A DNA stretch of 54,344 nt, from positions 1-54,344 of the IMG/VR virus record IMGVR_UViG_3300048925_000666, one strand, 5' to 3'. Below are positions 27,428 to 36,389 of this stretch, one piece after another. The notes under the pieces were generated by a model that did no database searches, was not told the origin of the DNA, and saw only the letters and a program-made list of their open reading frames with translations. Position 1 is the first letter of the stretch; each line of letters starts with the position of its first letter. The position numbers and the translations under genes were made by a program. Origin of the DNA: a virus.

Positions 27428-27852
27428 CTCTCGACCCGGTTGGAACCGCATCGAAGGCCGCGGCCACGATGCGCATCATCGCAGTGGCTGTGGTCATCAC
27501 CATCGTCATGTCGCTGCTTATCGCTCTGCAGCAGATCAGAGTGGTGTCGCTGACCGCAGCCGTCGGCGTCGAGGCCAAGGCCAAGCAGGACGCTATCGCA
27601 GCCAACGTCGAGAGCCAAGCCACCATCACCACGCTTCGCGCCGAGGCGGCCAGGAACGCAGCCTATCAGGCCGATCTGAGCAACCGGCTCAAGGCCAGCG
27701 AACAGAAAGCCCAGAAGGCGAGGAAAGACTTTGAAGACCTCAAGCGCAAAAGCCCGGCTGTTCGAAAGTGGGCTGATCAGCCTTTGCCTGACGGCCTGCG
27801 CGGCAAGCCCGCAACCAGTAAAGACAGCAACGGTAAGGCTCGAACCCCCTGA
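27424..27852 (+). CDS. Inner-membrane spanin (LysB/Rz-like), first pair
   Basis: A 142-residue protein with one N-terminal membrane segment (IIAVAVVITIVMSLLIALQ) and a long periplasmic coiled coil (AEAARNAAYQADLSNRLKAS...KARKDFEDLKRKS). This is the i-spanin design. A second frame, beginning at 27731, encodes a lipoprotein partner that overlaps its end. The coupled holin upstream fits a lysis block, but there is no endolysin next to it. Confidence 0.82.
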   Translation: MTLDPVGTASKAAATMRIIAVAVVITIVMSLLIALQQIRVVSLTAAVGVEAKAKQDAIAANVESQATITTLRAEAARNAAYQADLSNRLKASEQKAQKARKDFEDLKRKSPAVRKWADQPLPDGLRGKPATSKDSNGKARTP

Positions 27853-28000
27853 GCTGGTTCCGTGCGAGCGCATCAGCGAGAGAGATGAAGACCTCGCCCT
27901 GAATGGTGATCTGTGGGCTTTGAAGGATCGAGCGGTGAATCTGCTTGATACCTGCGCCGACCAGGTCGACGCCCAGATCAAACGCAGCCAGAGCAATTAG
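27731..28000 (+). CDS. Outer-membrane spanin (LysC/Rz1-like), first pair
   Basis: An 89-residue protein in another frame overlapping the i-spanin by 122 bases. The lipobox is LTAC in LISLCLTACAASPQPV, followed by a Pro-rich, polar periplasmic part with PPELVPCERISERDE, the LysC sort. The start is TTG 27731 after AGGAAAG, the only reasonable one. It should be lipid-anchored to the outer membrane and pair with the i-spanin. Confidence 0.78.
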   Translation: MKTSSAKARLFESGLISLCLTACAASPQPVKTATVRLEPPELVPCERISERDEDLALNGDLWALKDRAVNLLDTCADQVDAQIKRSQSN

Positions 28001-28009
28001 GTACCCGTT

Positions 28010-28369
28010 ATGACCGATATCACATTGCTGAAAGTTGCCACGATTATCCCTGGCGGGAAAGCAGAAGGCTCCGGCGTTCATCTAGCGCAGGGCACCAAGG
28101 TTGTTCTAAGCGATGGAAGCGAACTTATCGGTGTCACTGGTATTACGCTGCGTGCAGAAGCAGGTGGAATCTGGAAGGCCGTCATTGAGGTTTACCCGGA
28201 TAGGGTGCTGGCGGTCACAGCGGATGCTGAAGCTCATGTGGTCGAAACTACCGCCTTGAGCGATGACAGCCGCAGTTACGGCTTGGTGACTCATGGCTGC
28301 CCTGAGGTGCCGCGCGATGGCACTTTCTTGCTTGAGAAGGGTGAAAGGGTTTCGCCACATGACCTGTAG
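28010..28369 (+). CDS. Late-operon protein of unknown function
   Basis: A 119-residue beta-rich protein (MTDITLLKVATIIPGGKAEG...) with SYGLVTHGCPEVPRDGTFLLEKGERVSP at the end. It follows the spanins by nine bases. No known family. Confidence 0.65.
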   Translation: MTDITLLKVATIIPGGKAEGSGVHLAQGTKVVLSDGSELIGVTGITLRAEAGGIWKAVIEVYPDRVLAVTADAEAHVVETTALSDDSRSYGLVTHGCPEVPRDGTFLLEKGERVSPHDL

Positions 28370-28559
28370 CGCCTGCGCTGCCAGGCGCGAACGAATGAAG
28401 AAATGGATGAAGGTCAGCTATGAACGAGCCAGAGAAATTCTTGGAGCAGGTGCAGAAGTTAAGCCCGAGCGAAGGCGATCTGCTGGTGATTTACCCAGAG
28501 CAGATGCTGACGCTGGAGCAACACCAGCGGGTAGTGAGGAGCCTGACTCCTTTCGCTGA
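28359..28559 (+). CDS. Small CxxC protein overlapping the next gene (tentative)
   Basis: MTCSACAARRERMKKWMKVS, then YERAREILG, strongly resembles short phage proteins that start with a CxxC pair and a basic helix. The frame stays open to 28559 and so overlaps the 28420 gene by 140 bases in another register. It begins just before the previous stop. Either a real overlapping gene or a gene whose C-terminal half has been taken over. Confidence 0.45.
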   Translation: MTCSACAARRERMKKWMKVSYERAREILGAGAEVKPERRRSAGDLPRADADAGATPAGSEEPDSFR

Positions 28560-28776
28560 GAGCATTGGCTGTCGGATTCTGGTATCGCAGCCAGGACATC
28601 ATGTCGCCCTTCATCCTGATCCAGGTGCGGTCTTGGCAGAAATGCGTAAGCAGACTTCTTTCCTTGCGTCTATGGCCGAGCGTCTCGACCTGCTGATCCA
28701 GGCGATGGCAGAAGGTGAGCCTGAAGACCCTGATGCGCCGCCGTTGCGCTACATGGACGGCACCCTGTGCCGCTGA
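28420..28776 (+). CDS. Late-operon protein of unknown function
   Basis: A 118-residue protein (MNEPEKFLEQVQKLSPSEGD...) with a Rossmann-like beginning (DLLVIYPEQMLTLEQHQRVVRSL) and a helical end (LASMAERLDLLIQAMAEGE). AAGGTCAGCT precedes the ATG. It lies between lysis genes and the HNH nuclease. Confidence 0.65.
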   Translation: MNEPEKFLEQVQKLSPSEGDLLVIYPEQMLTLEQHQRVVRSLTPFAESIGCRILVSQPGHHVALHPDPGAVLAEMRKQTSFLASMAERLDLLIQAMAEGEPEDPDAPPLRYMDGTLCR

Positions 28777-29141
28777 GACCGCTGAAGCCATGCAATGCCC
28801 AAGGCTGCAACGTGCTGACCCGCAACCCTCGCTACTGTGATGCCCACGTCCATCTGCTGAAGAGCGCGGTTCGAGCAAAGCCTCGGGAGAGCAGCACCAA
28901 GCGTCACTACAACTACAAGTGGCAGCAGGCCCGAGCGGGCTGGCTGGCCAAGCATCCGCTGTGCTTGCACTGCGAGCGGCGAGGCCGAGTGACTGAAGCC
29001 ACCGACGTTGACCACATCAAGCCTCACAAAGGCGACATGAACCTGTTCTGGGATAGAGACAACTGGCAGAGCCTGTGCGGACCGTGCCACTCGGCCAAAA
29101 CGGCGGCCGAGGACGGCGGATTCGGCAACGCGAGGCGCTGA
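28767..29141 (+). CDS. HNH endonuclease
   Basis: A 124-residue protein with the HNH core TDVDHIKPHKGDMNLFWDRDNWQSLCGPCHSAKTA (His, Asn and His with two CxxC zinc pairs). HNH proteins directly before the terminase of HK97-type phages assist cos cleavage during packaging. The start is GTG 28767 (PLRPLKPCNAQGC), overlapping the previous stop. Confidence 0.9.
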   Translation: MPLRPLKPCNAQGCNVLTRNPRYCDAHVHLLKSAVRAKPRESSTKRHYNYKWQQARAGWLAKHPLCLHCERRGRVTEATDVDHIKPHKGDMNLFWDRDNWQSLCGPCHSAKTAAEDGGFGNARR

Positions 29142-29300
29142 ATGCAAAAAAACCTCGAAAAAACCGAAAAAATGCTTGAAATGAGACGAATTCTCGTTTC
29201 AGGGGTGGGGGAGGGTCAAAAGTTCAGGGCTTTCGGCTTCTAGACCGCGCCCTCAACCTTGTTCACACGACCGCGAAATTAAAAATCCAGGAGTTGCGCG
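29142..29300. other. Gap before terminase, candidate cos region
   Basis: No gene. Contains an A-rich start, a hairpin GAGACGA ATTC TCGTTTC (29183-29200) and the G-rich run GGGGTGGGGGAGGGTC. In HK97-like phages the packaging site lies here, between the HNH gene and the small terminase. The staggered cut cannot be placed without the right genome end. Confidence 0.45.
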
Positions 29301-29786
29301 ATGGGAGGCACCGCCACGGTCGCAGGCCGTGGTCGCAAACCCAAGCCGACGGCCAAGAAAGAACTGGCCGGAAATCCTGGCAAGCGTGCCCTGAACAAGG
29401 CCGAGCCTGCTTTTTCCAAGGTCACGAATGTTGATCCGCCCGAGTGGCTGAGCGAACGCGCCGCCGGCATGTGGCGGATGGTCGTTCCGGAATTGCTGCG
29501 CGAACAAGTGGTTGCGCTGACCGATTTGCACAACGTCGAAGCGTTCTGTGTTGCCTATGACAACTGGCGCATGGCTCAAGAGTCGGTACAGCGTGACGGC
29601 ATTGTTGTCGCCGGCGCTACCGGTGGGCCAATGAAGAACCCCGCGCTCACAGCTGCCAACGAAACAATGCGCCAGATGGTGACCTTCGGGTCGCTGCTGG
29701 GCCTGGACCCGTCCAGCCGCACCAGGCTGATAGGCGGCAACAAGGAGAAAGCGACCAACGAATTCGCCCAACTACTGAGCTCATAA
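29301..29786 (+). CDS. terS: Terminase small subunit, P27 family
   Basis: A 161-residue protein with the P27 pattern: [20 protein letters not shown] at the N-terminus, [20 protein letters not shown] and a helical end. It recognises packaging DNA and hands it to the large subunit. The ATG follows CCAGGAGTTGCGCG. Overlaps terL by one base. Confidence 0.92.
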   Translation: MGGTATVAGRGRKPKPTAKKELAGNPGKRALNKAEPAFSKVTNVDPPEWLSERAAGMWRMVVPELLREQVVALTDLHNVEAFCVAYDNWRMAQESVQRDGIVVAGATGGPMKNPALTAANETMRQMVTFGSLLGLDPSSRTRLIGGNKEKATNEFAQLLSS

Positions 29787-31519
29787 TGGCCAAAGCCCTG
29801 CATCCCAACGTCGACAAGGCGATGGCGTGGGGTCGGTCCGTGCTCCGAGGGAAGGTTCCTGCCTGCCGGTATATTCATCAGGCTATCCAGCGCCACTTCG
29901 ATGACCTGGCGGCCAGCCGCAAGCGTGGCTACCGGTTCAAGTTCGATCCGGCCAAAGCTGAGAAGAAGCTCAAGCTGATGCAGCTGCTGCCGCACACAAA
30001 AGGCGAGTGGGCATTCAAGCGTCAGTTGATCACCCTAGAGCCGTGGCAGCTATTCGGCTTGGCTGTGACGTTCGGCTGGGTCAAGAAGAAGGGCGGGTAC
30101 CGCCGGTTCCGCGAAAGCTATTGGGAAGTGCCCAGAAAGAACGGAAAATCCGTTGTCGCGGGCGGCGTGGGCATCAGCATGTTCGTTGCCGACGGCGAGT
30201 TCGGTGCCGAAGTTTATGCCGGTGCGACCACAGAGAAGCAGGCATGGGAGGTTTTCCGCCCAGCGAAGCTGATGGTGAGCAAATCGCCGATGCTGGTGCA
30301 GGCTGCAGGTATTGAGGTGAATGCCTCGAACATGAACATACCGTCCGACTTCAGTCGCTTCGAACCTTTGATTGGGAACCCCGGCGACGGCGCTTCACCA
30401 AGCTGCGCGATCGTTGACGAATATCACGAACACCCAACGTCTGCTCAGTACGACACCATGCTCACGGGCATGGGGGCGCGACGTCAGCCGCTGATGTTCA
30501 TCATCACCACCGCCGGCGCCGATATCGAAGGCCCGTGCTACGACAAGCGCCGGCAGGTCGTGGAGATGCTGGCCGGCACCGTTCCGGACGAGGAGTTGTT
30601 CGGGTGGATCTGGACGCTCGACGAAGGCGACGACTGGACCGACCCGAAGATGCTGGCCAAGGCCAACCCGAATCACGGCGTTTCGGTGTTCCAAGAATAC
30701 TTGGAGAGTCAGCAGGCTCGGGCGATTCGTTCGGCGCGATTCACCAACACGTTCAAAACCAAGCACCTGAACCTTTGGGTGAGCGCCAAAGCCGGTTTCT
30801 TCAACATGGAGGACTGGAAGTCATGCGAAGACACCACGCTCACGCTCGAGCAATTTGAAGGGCAGGAGTGGGTGGCCGGGTTCGACTTGGCCAGAAAGCT
30901 GGACATGAACTCCCGCGCACGCCTTTTCTGGCGCGTGATTGACGGAAAGATCCACTACTACAGTGTGGCGCCCAAGTTCTGGGTGCCGTACGACACCGTT
31001 TACAACAGCGACAACAAGCGCATGTCGGAGCGCTACCAAGCATGGATTAATTCTGGGCATCTGGAAGTCACTGACGGCGCCGAGATCGATTATCGGGAAA
31101 TCCTCGAGGACACGAAGGAGGCCAATCACCAGGCACCTCTTCGCGAATCTCCGATTGACCCGCATGGTGCGACTGGGCTGAGTCACGACCTGGACGACGA
31201 GGGCTTCAACCCGATCACGATCACGCAGAACTACACCAACATGTCGGACCCCACGAAAGAGCTTGAGGCGGCGATAACTGCCGGCCGGTTCCACCATGAC
31301 GGAAATCCGATCATGACCTGGTGTATCGGCAACGTGATCGGCAAAAACCTACCAGGCAACGATGACGTGGTTAGGCCGATCAAACAGGGCGAAGACAACA
31401 AGATCGACGGCGCCATCGCGACGATCATGGCTGTAGGCAGCGTGCTGCGCATCGTCACTCAAGGCTCTGGCGGCGCCGAGCAACTCATGGCATCAATCCG
31501 GGACCCAGTATTCGAATGA
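29786..31519 (+). CDS. terL: Terminase large subunit
   Basis: The 577-residue packaging motor has an ATPase domain with a Walker A-like [13 protein letters not shown] (about 115-127) and Walker [12 protein letters not shown] (206-216), and a C-terminal nuclease with [11 protein letters not shown] and a later [12 protein letters not shown]. This is the HK97/lambdoid cos-packaging type. It drives DNA into proheads and cuts genome ends. Length and motif order are normal. Confidence 0.95.
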   Translation: MAKALHPNVDKAMAWGRSVLRGKVPACRYIHQAIQRHFDDLAASRKRGYRFKFDPAKAEKKLKLMQLLPHTKGEWAFKRQLITLEPWQLFGLAVTFGWVKKKGGYRRFRESYWEVPRKNGKSVVAGGVGISMFVADGEFGAEVYAGATTEKQAWEVFRPAKLMVSKSPMLVQAAGIEVNASNMNIPSDFSRFEPLIGNPGDGASPSCAIVDEYHEHPTSAQYDTMLTGMGARRQPLMFIITTAGADIEGPCYDKRRQVVEMLAGTVPDEELFGWIWTLDEGDDWTDPKMLAKANPNHGVSVFQEYLESQQARAIRSARFTNTFKTKHLNLWVSAKAGFFNMEDWKSCEDTTLTLEQFEGQEWVAGFDLARKLDMNSRARLFWRVIDGKIHYYSVAPKFWVPYDTVYNSDNKRMSERYQAWINSGHLEVTDGAEIDYREILEDTKEANHQAPLRESPIDPHGATGLSHDLDDEGFNPITITQNYTNMSDPTKELEAAITAGRFHHDGNPIMTWCIGNVIGKNLPGNDDVVRPIKQGEDNKIDGAIATIMAVGSVLRIVTQGSGGAEQLMASIRDPVFE

Positions 31520-31680
31520 ATATCGCAACGATCCTATACCTCGTGACCGCAGCACTTGGGTTTTTCCTGGCAGTGGCTGGCGTTTATATCCTGCTGGGAC
31601 TGGGCTGGGCCTTGTTGGCTGGCGCTGTCTCGTGCTTCGTCAGTGCTGCATTCATTCGTAGAGGGCTGACCAGTGGCTAA
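31516..31680 (+). CDS. 54-residue two-helix membrane protein between terL and portal
   Basis: [20 protein letters not shown] then [20 protein letters not shown]...: two hydrophobic helices and a short basic end. It overlaps terL by ATGA and the portal start by eight bases. Small membrane proteins sit here in many HK97-type phages; the role is unknown. Confidence 0.72.
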   Translation: MNIATILYLVTAALGFFLAVAGVYILLGLGWALLAGAVSCFVSAAFIRRGLTSG

Positions 31681-32983
31681 GTCGCTTCTTTCAGTGCTTA
31701 GTAGTGCCGTCAAAGCCCCTCAGACATCGATTGTCGATTGGGTAGGCCGGTCGCTGTCCGGGAGCGGCGGTGGCATTTGGGCACAGACCTTGGGCAGCAC
31801 TTCTGCCAACGGTAAGGTTGTGACAATCAACAAGGCCATGCGTCTCGCGGCTTGCTGGTCATGCGTGCGACTGATCTCCGAAACGATGGCCACGCTTCCC
31901 CTTGGACTTTACCGGCGCTTGCCAGATGGGGGGCGAGAGGTCGCCAGTGAAAACGATCTTCATTGGATACTCAACACAACTCCCAATAGCCGGATGACCG
32001 CCGTCCAGTTCTGGGAGGCAGTTGTCGCTTCAATGTTGCTGCGAGGTAACGCGTTCGTCGAAATCATCCGTGTCAGCGGTCGAATCGTGGCTCTGGAGTT
32101 CTTGTTGCCGAACCGGATGGATCTGGACGTTGCCGACAATGGAGAAATCCTCTATCGGTACCGAGAGAAAAACGGGAGGCTGCGCGATATCGCCAGCAGC
32201 GACATGATGCACATCCCGGCCTTTTCGCTAGATGGCCAGATCGGACTGTCACCAATTGCTTATGGCGCTGATGTCTTTGGCTCGGCGATGTCAGCCGAGG
32301 ATGTCGCCAGTTCCACCTTCAAAAATGGCATGCATCAGACTGTGGCCTTCGAGGTGGACGCGCAGCTGAACAAGCAGCAACGCGATGATTTCCGCGATTA
32401 TGTTCAGCGCATCAGCGGCGCCATGAACGCCGGCAAGTCACCCGTTCTGGAAAAGGGCGTGAGCGCCAAGGTGATTGGTATCAATCCAGTCGATGCTCAG
32501 TTGCTTGAGTCCCGAGAATACAGTGCTGAAGAGATCTGCCGCTTCTACATGGTTGACCCGACGCTGGTCGGGTATAGCGACAAGGCATCTAACTGGGGAA
32601 CTGGCCTTGAGCAGAAATTGCTCCGTTTTCTCACCTTCACTTTGCGCAGTTATATGCGCCGGATCGAAGAAGGTATAACGCGCAACCTGCTTACCCCGGC
32701 ACAGCGTCGGCAGTTTTATCCCGAGTTTTCTATCGAGGGCCTGATGCGTGCGGATAGCGCGGCGAGAGCCACCCTGTACTCGCAAATGGTACAGAACGGG
32801 ATCTACACCCGCGACGAATGCCGCATGAAGGAAAACTTGCCCAAGATGGGCGGTAACGCAGCAGTGCTCACTGTGCAAACCAACCTTTCGCCAATTGACC
32901 AGCTTGGCCAGGGCGATGATGGGCAAGCCGCAAGGGCAGCTTTGCAGAACTGGCTAAACCAGCCTGCTGACTCAAAGGAATAA
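31673..32983 (+). CDS. Portal protein, HK97 family
   Basis: A 436-residue portal: KAMRLAACWSCVRLISETMATLPLGLYRR, then LNTTPNSRMTAVQFWEAVVASMLLRGNAFVEI, and HIPAFSLDGQIGLSPI, all characteristic of the HK97 portal family. A ring of twelve forms the DNA entry vertex. The start is GTG 31673 inside the end of the small membrane gene. Confidence 0.95.
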   Translation: MAKSLLSVLSSAVKAPQTSIVDWVGRSLSGSGGGIWAQTLGSTSANGKVVTINKAMRLAACWSCVRLISETMATLPLGLYRRLPDGGREVASENDLHWILNTTPNSRMTAVQFWEAVVASMLLRGNAFVEIIRVSGRIVALEFLLPNRMDLDVADNGEILYRYREKNGRLRDIASSDMMHIPAFSLDGQIGLSPIAYGADVFGSAMSAEDVASSTFKNGMHQTVAFEVDAQLNKQQRDDFRDYVQRISGAMNAGKSPVLEKGVSAKVIGINPVDAQLLESREYSAEEICRFYMVDPTLVGYSDKASNWGTGLEQKLLRFLTFTLRSYMRRIEEGITRNLLTPAQRRQFYPEFSIEGLMRADSAARATLYSQMVQNGIYTRDECRMKENLPKMGGNAAVLTVQTNLSPIDQLGQGDDGQAARAALQNWLNQPADSKE

Positions 32984-32986
32984 CTC

Positions 32987-33829
32987 ATGCAACCAAAATT
33001 CAAGGCTGGCAGTTTCAACTGCGAGCTGAGCCCGCGTGCGCTCGATAAATGGAATCCGGCCATCAAGGCAGCGGTCGAGTCCACCAGTGACACCATCACG
33101 ATCTATGGGGTCATTGGTGAGGATTGGTACGGAGCCGGTGTAACGGTGTCGCGGATTGACGCTGCGTTGCGTTCAATTGGCGACAAGCCCGTCACCGTTT
33201 ACATCAACTCCCCCGGCGGGGACATGTTTGAAGGGCTCGCTATCTACAACCGCCTGCGGGAGCACAGCCAGGAAGTCACCACCAAGGTCCTGGGGCTGGC
33301 GGCATCAGCTGCATCCGTCATTTACATGGCTGGTGCCAAACGCGAAGTCGCCAGCAGCGCTTTTCTCATGATTCACAACTGCTGGACTCTGGCCGTTGGC
33401 AACCGCCATGGACTGCGCGATACCGCCGACACCATGGAGGAGTTCGACGCGGCCATGGCTGATCTCTACGCAGAACAAAGTGGCCAAGTGGTGACCGACG
33501 TCGCCGAAATGATGGACGACGAAACGTTCATCCGGGGTAAGCGAGCCGTCGAGCTCGGTTTTGCCACGGGCCTGCTTTCTTCAGACGAAATCACCGAGCG
33601 TGAGGATGATCAGGCGCAGCAGAGCAATGCCCTAAAGGCCATGGACGTGGCACTTGCAAAGGCGGGCATGACCCGCACTGAGCGCCGCGAACTCTTCGCC
33701 AGTTTCAAGTCCAGTACGCCGCGCGCTACTGGCGGGGGCAAGCATGACGCTGCCCCGACCGATAAGCCTCGCGCTGTCGCGCTCGACCTTCAGCCCCTAC
33801 CCAAACTCTCTTTCTCTGTCCCAGCATGA
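32987..33829 (+). CDS. Head maturation protease, ClpP-like (S14)
   Basis: A 280-residue protein with the ClpP fold: INSPGGDMFEGLAIYNRL, Ser in LAASAASVIYMAGA, His in SSAFLMIHNCW and a later Asp. It removes the delta domain of the capsid protein in proheads. The C-terminal 90 residues are a flexible extension, possibly acting as scaffold. The gene follows the portal by three bases. Confidence 0.93.
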   Translation: MQPKFKAGSFNCELSPRALDKWNPAIKAAVESTSDTITIYGVIGEDWYGAGVTVSRIDAALRSIGDKPVTVYINSPGGDMFEGLAIYNRLREHSQEVTTKVLGLAASAASVIYMAGAKREVASSAFLMIHNCWTLAVGNRHGLRDTADTMEEFDAAMADLYAEQSGQVVTDVAEMMDDETFIRGKRAVELGFATGLLSSDEITEREDDQAQQSNALKAMDVALAKAGMTRTERRELFASFKSSTPRATGGGKHDAAPTDKPRAVALDLQPLPKLSFSVPA

Positions 33830-33840
33830 GGCTACATACC

Positions 33841-35214
33841 ATGAAATTTCGTCTGTCCCCGGCATTCCTGATGGCCGTGCTGGCCATTGCCGCGTTCATC
33901 CCACTCACTTTCGGCGTGAAGGCTGAAACCATCATGGGCTCGTTGCTCGTGCTTGGCGGTTCGGCCTTTTTCGTCACGCGTGGCAAGTCCAGCTACACCG
34001 GCTGGAATGCTCAAATGGGTAAAATCGGTGAGCAAGACATCGAGGCCCAGTACAAGGAAACCCAAGCCAACCTCAAAGATATTGGCGATCAGCTCAAGGC
34101 GCATGCCGAGAATGCGCAGAAGACCGTCGAGCGGCACGAAAACCTCAGCAAAGAGACCTCGGCCAAGGTCGATGAACTGCTGATGAAGCAAGGGGAGCTG
34201 CAGGCTCGCGTGCTCGAAGCTGAGCAAAAGCTGGTAAACGCTAACCGAGATACCCAGCGGGATGAGCCGCAAAAATCTGCCGGTGAGCTCTTCGTCGCCA
34301 GCGAGCAAATGGAGGGTGTCAACTCATCGTTCCGTGGCTCGCGTCGCGTGTCCGTGCCGCGCGCCGCCATCACAACCACAACTGCGGGTGGCCTGGCCCC
34401 TTCCGAGCGTAGCGACATCGTTGCGCTGCCCGGTCTGCGCCGCGCCACCATCCGTGATCTGGTCGCTCCGGGTCAGACCGAGGCTGGTTCCTACGAATAT
34501 GTTCGTGAAACCGGCTTCACCAACAGCGCGGCACCCGTTGCCGAAGGCGGCGCCAAGCCGTACTCCGACATCACCACCGCGCTGATCACCGCGCCGGTGC
34601 GCACCATCGCCCACTTGTTCAAGGCTTCGCGCCAAATCCTGGACGATGCCAAGGCGCTGCAGAGCTACATCGATGCCCGGGCTCGCTACGGCCTGCTCCT
34701 GGCCGAAGAGTCACAACTGCTGTACGGCAGCGGTGCTGGCGCCAACTTGCAAGGCCTGGTGCCCGTGGCTTCCGCGTACGCCGCGCCTGCGGGCGTGACT
34801 GTCACCGGTGAGCAACGCATCGACCGCCTGCGCCTGGCGCTGCTGCAGGCCGAGCTGGCCGAATTCCCTTCGGACGGCATCGTGCTTAACCCTATCGACT
34901 GGGCCCTGATCGAGCTGATCAAAGATGACGTCGGCCGCTACATCATCGGTCAGCCGCAGGATGGCACCGCAGCCCGGCTGTGGAATCGCCCGGTGGTCGG
35001 TACCCAGGCGATGAAGCAGAACGACTTTCTGGTTGGTGCCTTCAAGCTGGGCGCGCAGATTCTGGATCGTATGGAGGTCGAGGTGCTGATCTCCACCGAG
35101 AACTCCGACGACTTCGAGAAGAACATGGTCACCCTGCGCGCTGAAGAGCGCCTGGCGTTCGCCATCTACCGTACCGAAGCATTCGTTACCGGCAAGCTCG
35201 CGGCAACCGCCTAA
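33841..35214 (+). CDS. Major capsid protein, HK97 fold, with hydrophobic N-terminus
   Basis: A 457-residue HK97-type capsid precursor. Residues 8-25 and 31-46 are hydrophobic and membrane-like, unusual for a capsid. A coiled-coil delta domain follows (about 60-140, KETQANLKDIGDQLKAHAENAQ...), then the fold proper from about residue 170 (TTTAGGLAPSERSDIVALPG, PVRTIAHLFKASRQILDDA, IVLNPIDWALIEL). GAGG lies nine bases before ATG 33841, so the hydrophobic part seems to be translated. Assembly into 415-subunit icosahedral heads is typical of the family. Confidence 0.93.
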   Translation: MKFRLSPAFLMAVLAIAAFIPLTFGVKAETIMGSLLVLGGSAFFVTRGKSSYTGWNAQMGKIGEQDIEAQYKETQANLKDIGDQLKAHAENAQKTVERHENLSKETSAKVDELLMKQGELQARVLEAEQKLVNANRDTQRDEPQKSAGELFVASEQMEGVNSSFRGSRRVSVPRAAITTTTAGGLAPSERSDIVALPGLRRATIRDLVAPGQTEAGSYEYVRETGFTNSAAPVAEGGAKPYSDITTALITAPVRTIAHLFKASRQILDDAKALQSYIDARARYGLLLAEESQLLYGSGAGANLQGLVPVASAYAAPAGVTVTGEQRIDRLRLALLQAELAEFPSDGIVLNPIDWALIELIKDDVGRYIIGQPQDGTAARLWNRPVVGTQAMKQNDFLVGAFKLGAQILDRMEVEVLISTENSDDFEKNMVTLRAEERLAFAIYRTEAFVTGKLAATA

Positions 35215-35224
35215 CACACTGCAC

Positions 35225-35243
35225 GGGCTGGCGTTGCCAGCCC
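35225..35243 (+). other. Stable hairpin after the capsid gene
   Basis: GGGCTGGC GTT GCCAGCCC is a perfect eight-base stem with a three-base loop, ten bases after the capsid stop and with no T-run. It probably protects the 3' end of the abundant capsid message. Confidence 0.6.
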
Positions 35244-35256
35244 TTCGAGGTGAAAC

Positions 35257-35571
35257 ATGTCAGATCTCTTGATCAAGCCGTTGCGGGCCTATGAGGACCG
35301 CGGAATTATCCGTGACGTCGATCACGAACCCTATCCAGCGCCTAAATGGCTCGCCAAGGAGCTTGAGCAGCTCATGCTTTGCGAGATCGTAAGCGAGGTC
35401 GATTCGGATCAGGCTTCAGAGATGAAGCTCGCGAAGAAGGGACAGCGCTGGATCGTTGTCGATGCAAATGGCGACCAGGTGGGTGATTTCATCGGGAAGC
35501 GGGAGGAGGCTGAAGCCGAGCTGGCGAAGCTGTTGGCTGCGGAACCCAACGAACCTCCGCCCGAGGAGTAG
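35257..35571 (+). CDS. Head-region protein of unknown function
   Basis: A 104-residue acidic protein (MSDLLIKPLRAYEDRGIIRD...) with RWIVVDANGDQVGDFIGKREEAEAEL. Its location between capsid and connector genes suggests a minor head role. CGAGGTGAAAC precedes the ATG. Confidence 0.7.
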   Translation: MSDLLIKPLRAYEDRGIIRDVDHEPYPAPKWLAKELEQLMLCEIVSEVDSDQASEMKLAKKGQRWIVVDANGDQVGDFIGKREEAEAELAKLLAAEPNEPPPEE

Positions 35572-35574
35572 GTG

Positions 35575-36051
35575 ATGTCCGTGATCAGCATCGAAACGGC
35601 TATGCAACATCTATACGCCGATCCTGAAGATCTGCCCCTCGTGCAGATTCAGCTGGATGCGGCTGAGGAAGCTTCGATGCAGTTTTTGAATCGCCGTTTC
35701 TTTGTCGATCAGGCTGCCTTGGATTCCGCCAAAGCTGGCGCGACTCTGCGCACCCGTGAGGCGCGCGGGGTCTACGCCAGCGCATTGGTGGAGGCTGACC
35801 TTCCGGAAAATGCAGACATCCGTTGCATGCTTCGAGATAACGCCAAAAAAGCATTAACCGAAACCTACGAGACCATCGACATGGACGAGCGCGGAATGGT
35901 GATCAACGCCGCTATCACAGCGGCTTGCCTGCTGAAGCTCGGCCACCTGTTCGCCAACCGTGAAGAGGTTGTCACGGGAATCACGGCGACCGAGCTGCCC
36001 CTCTCTTCGAAGTCTCTTTTGATGCCTTACCGCATCAAGATGGGTGTTTGA
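35575..36051 (+). CDS. Head-tail connector, gp6-like
   Basis: A 158-residue helical adaptor: MSVISIETAMQHLYADPEDL, QIQLDAAEEASMQFLNRRFF, and a helical end (INAAITAACLLKLGHLFANREEV), as in HK97 gp6 family connectors, which form a ring below the portal. GAGGAG lies seven bases before ATG 35575; the GTG just ahead of it is less likely. Its stop overlaps the next start by one base. Confidence 0.82.
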   Translation: MSVISIETAMQHLYADPEDLPLVQIQLDAAEEASMQFLNRRFFVDQAALDSAKAGATLRTREARGVYASALVEADLPENADIRCMLRDNAKKALTETYETIDMDERGMVINAAITAACLLKLGHLFANREEVVTGITATELPLSSKSLLMPYRIKMGV

Positions 36052-36389
36052 TGCTGGCCGGCAAGCTGCGGCACCGCGTTGATTTCCAAACGCTGGGCGA
36101 GGTGCAGGATCCGGCCAGCGGCGAGATGGTGCCAGGTTGGGCGACGATCTGGGCCAAGGTACCAGCCTCGGTGACGCCGCTCAGTGTACGGGACTTGATC
36201 GCTGCTCAGGCAGCCCAGTCCGAGGCGTCGGCCCGCATCATGATCCGCTACCGCGCCGGCGTGCTGCCCACCATGCGCATCATCTATCGTGGCGAGGTGT
36301 ACGACATCAAGGGGCCGGCGCTGCCTGATCCTGACTCTGGTCTGGAGTACCTGACCATCTTGGTAGCGAAAGGATTGAACGATGGCTGA
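36051..36389 (+). CDS. Head closure protein
   Basis: A 112-residue SPP1 gp16/HK97-type head-closure protein: MLAGKLRHRVDFQTLGEVQDP and IYRGEVYDIKGPALPDPDSGLEYLTILVAKGL are diagnostic. It seals the connector after packaging. It overlaps the preceding stop by one base and the gp10-like gene by eight. Confidence 0.9.
   Translation: MLAGKLRHRVDFQTLGEVQDPASGEMVPGWATIWAKVPASVTPLSVRDLIAAQAAQSEASARIMIRYRAGVLPTMRIIYRGEVYDIKGPALPDPDSGLEYLTILVAKGLNDG

Noticed and set aside
26959-27996. 345-codon minus-strand frame opposite holin and spanin genes
   Set aside because: Antisense of well-supported lysis genes; composition (Ser/Arg/Leu-rich) is that of a shadow frame.
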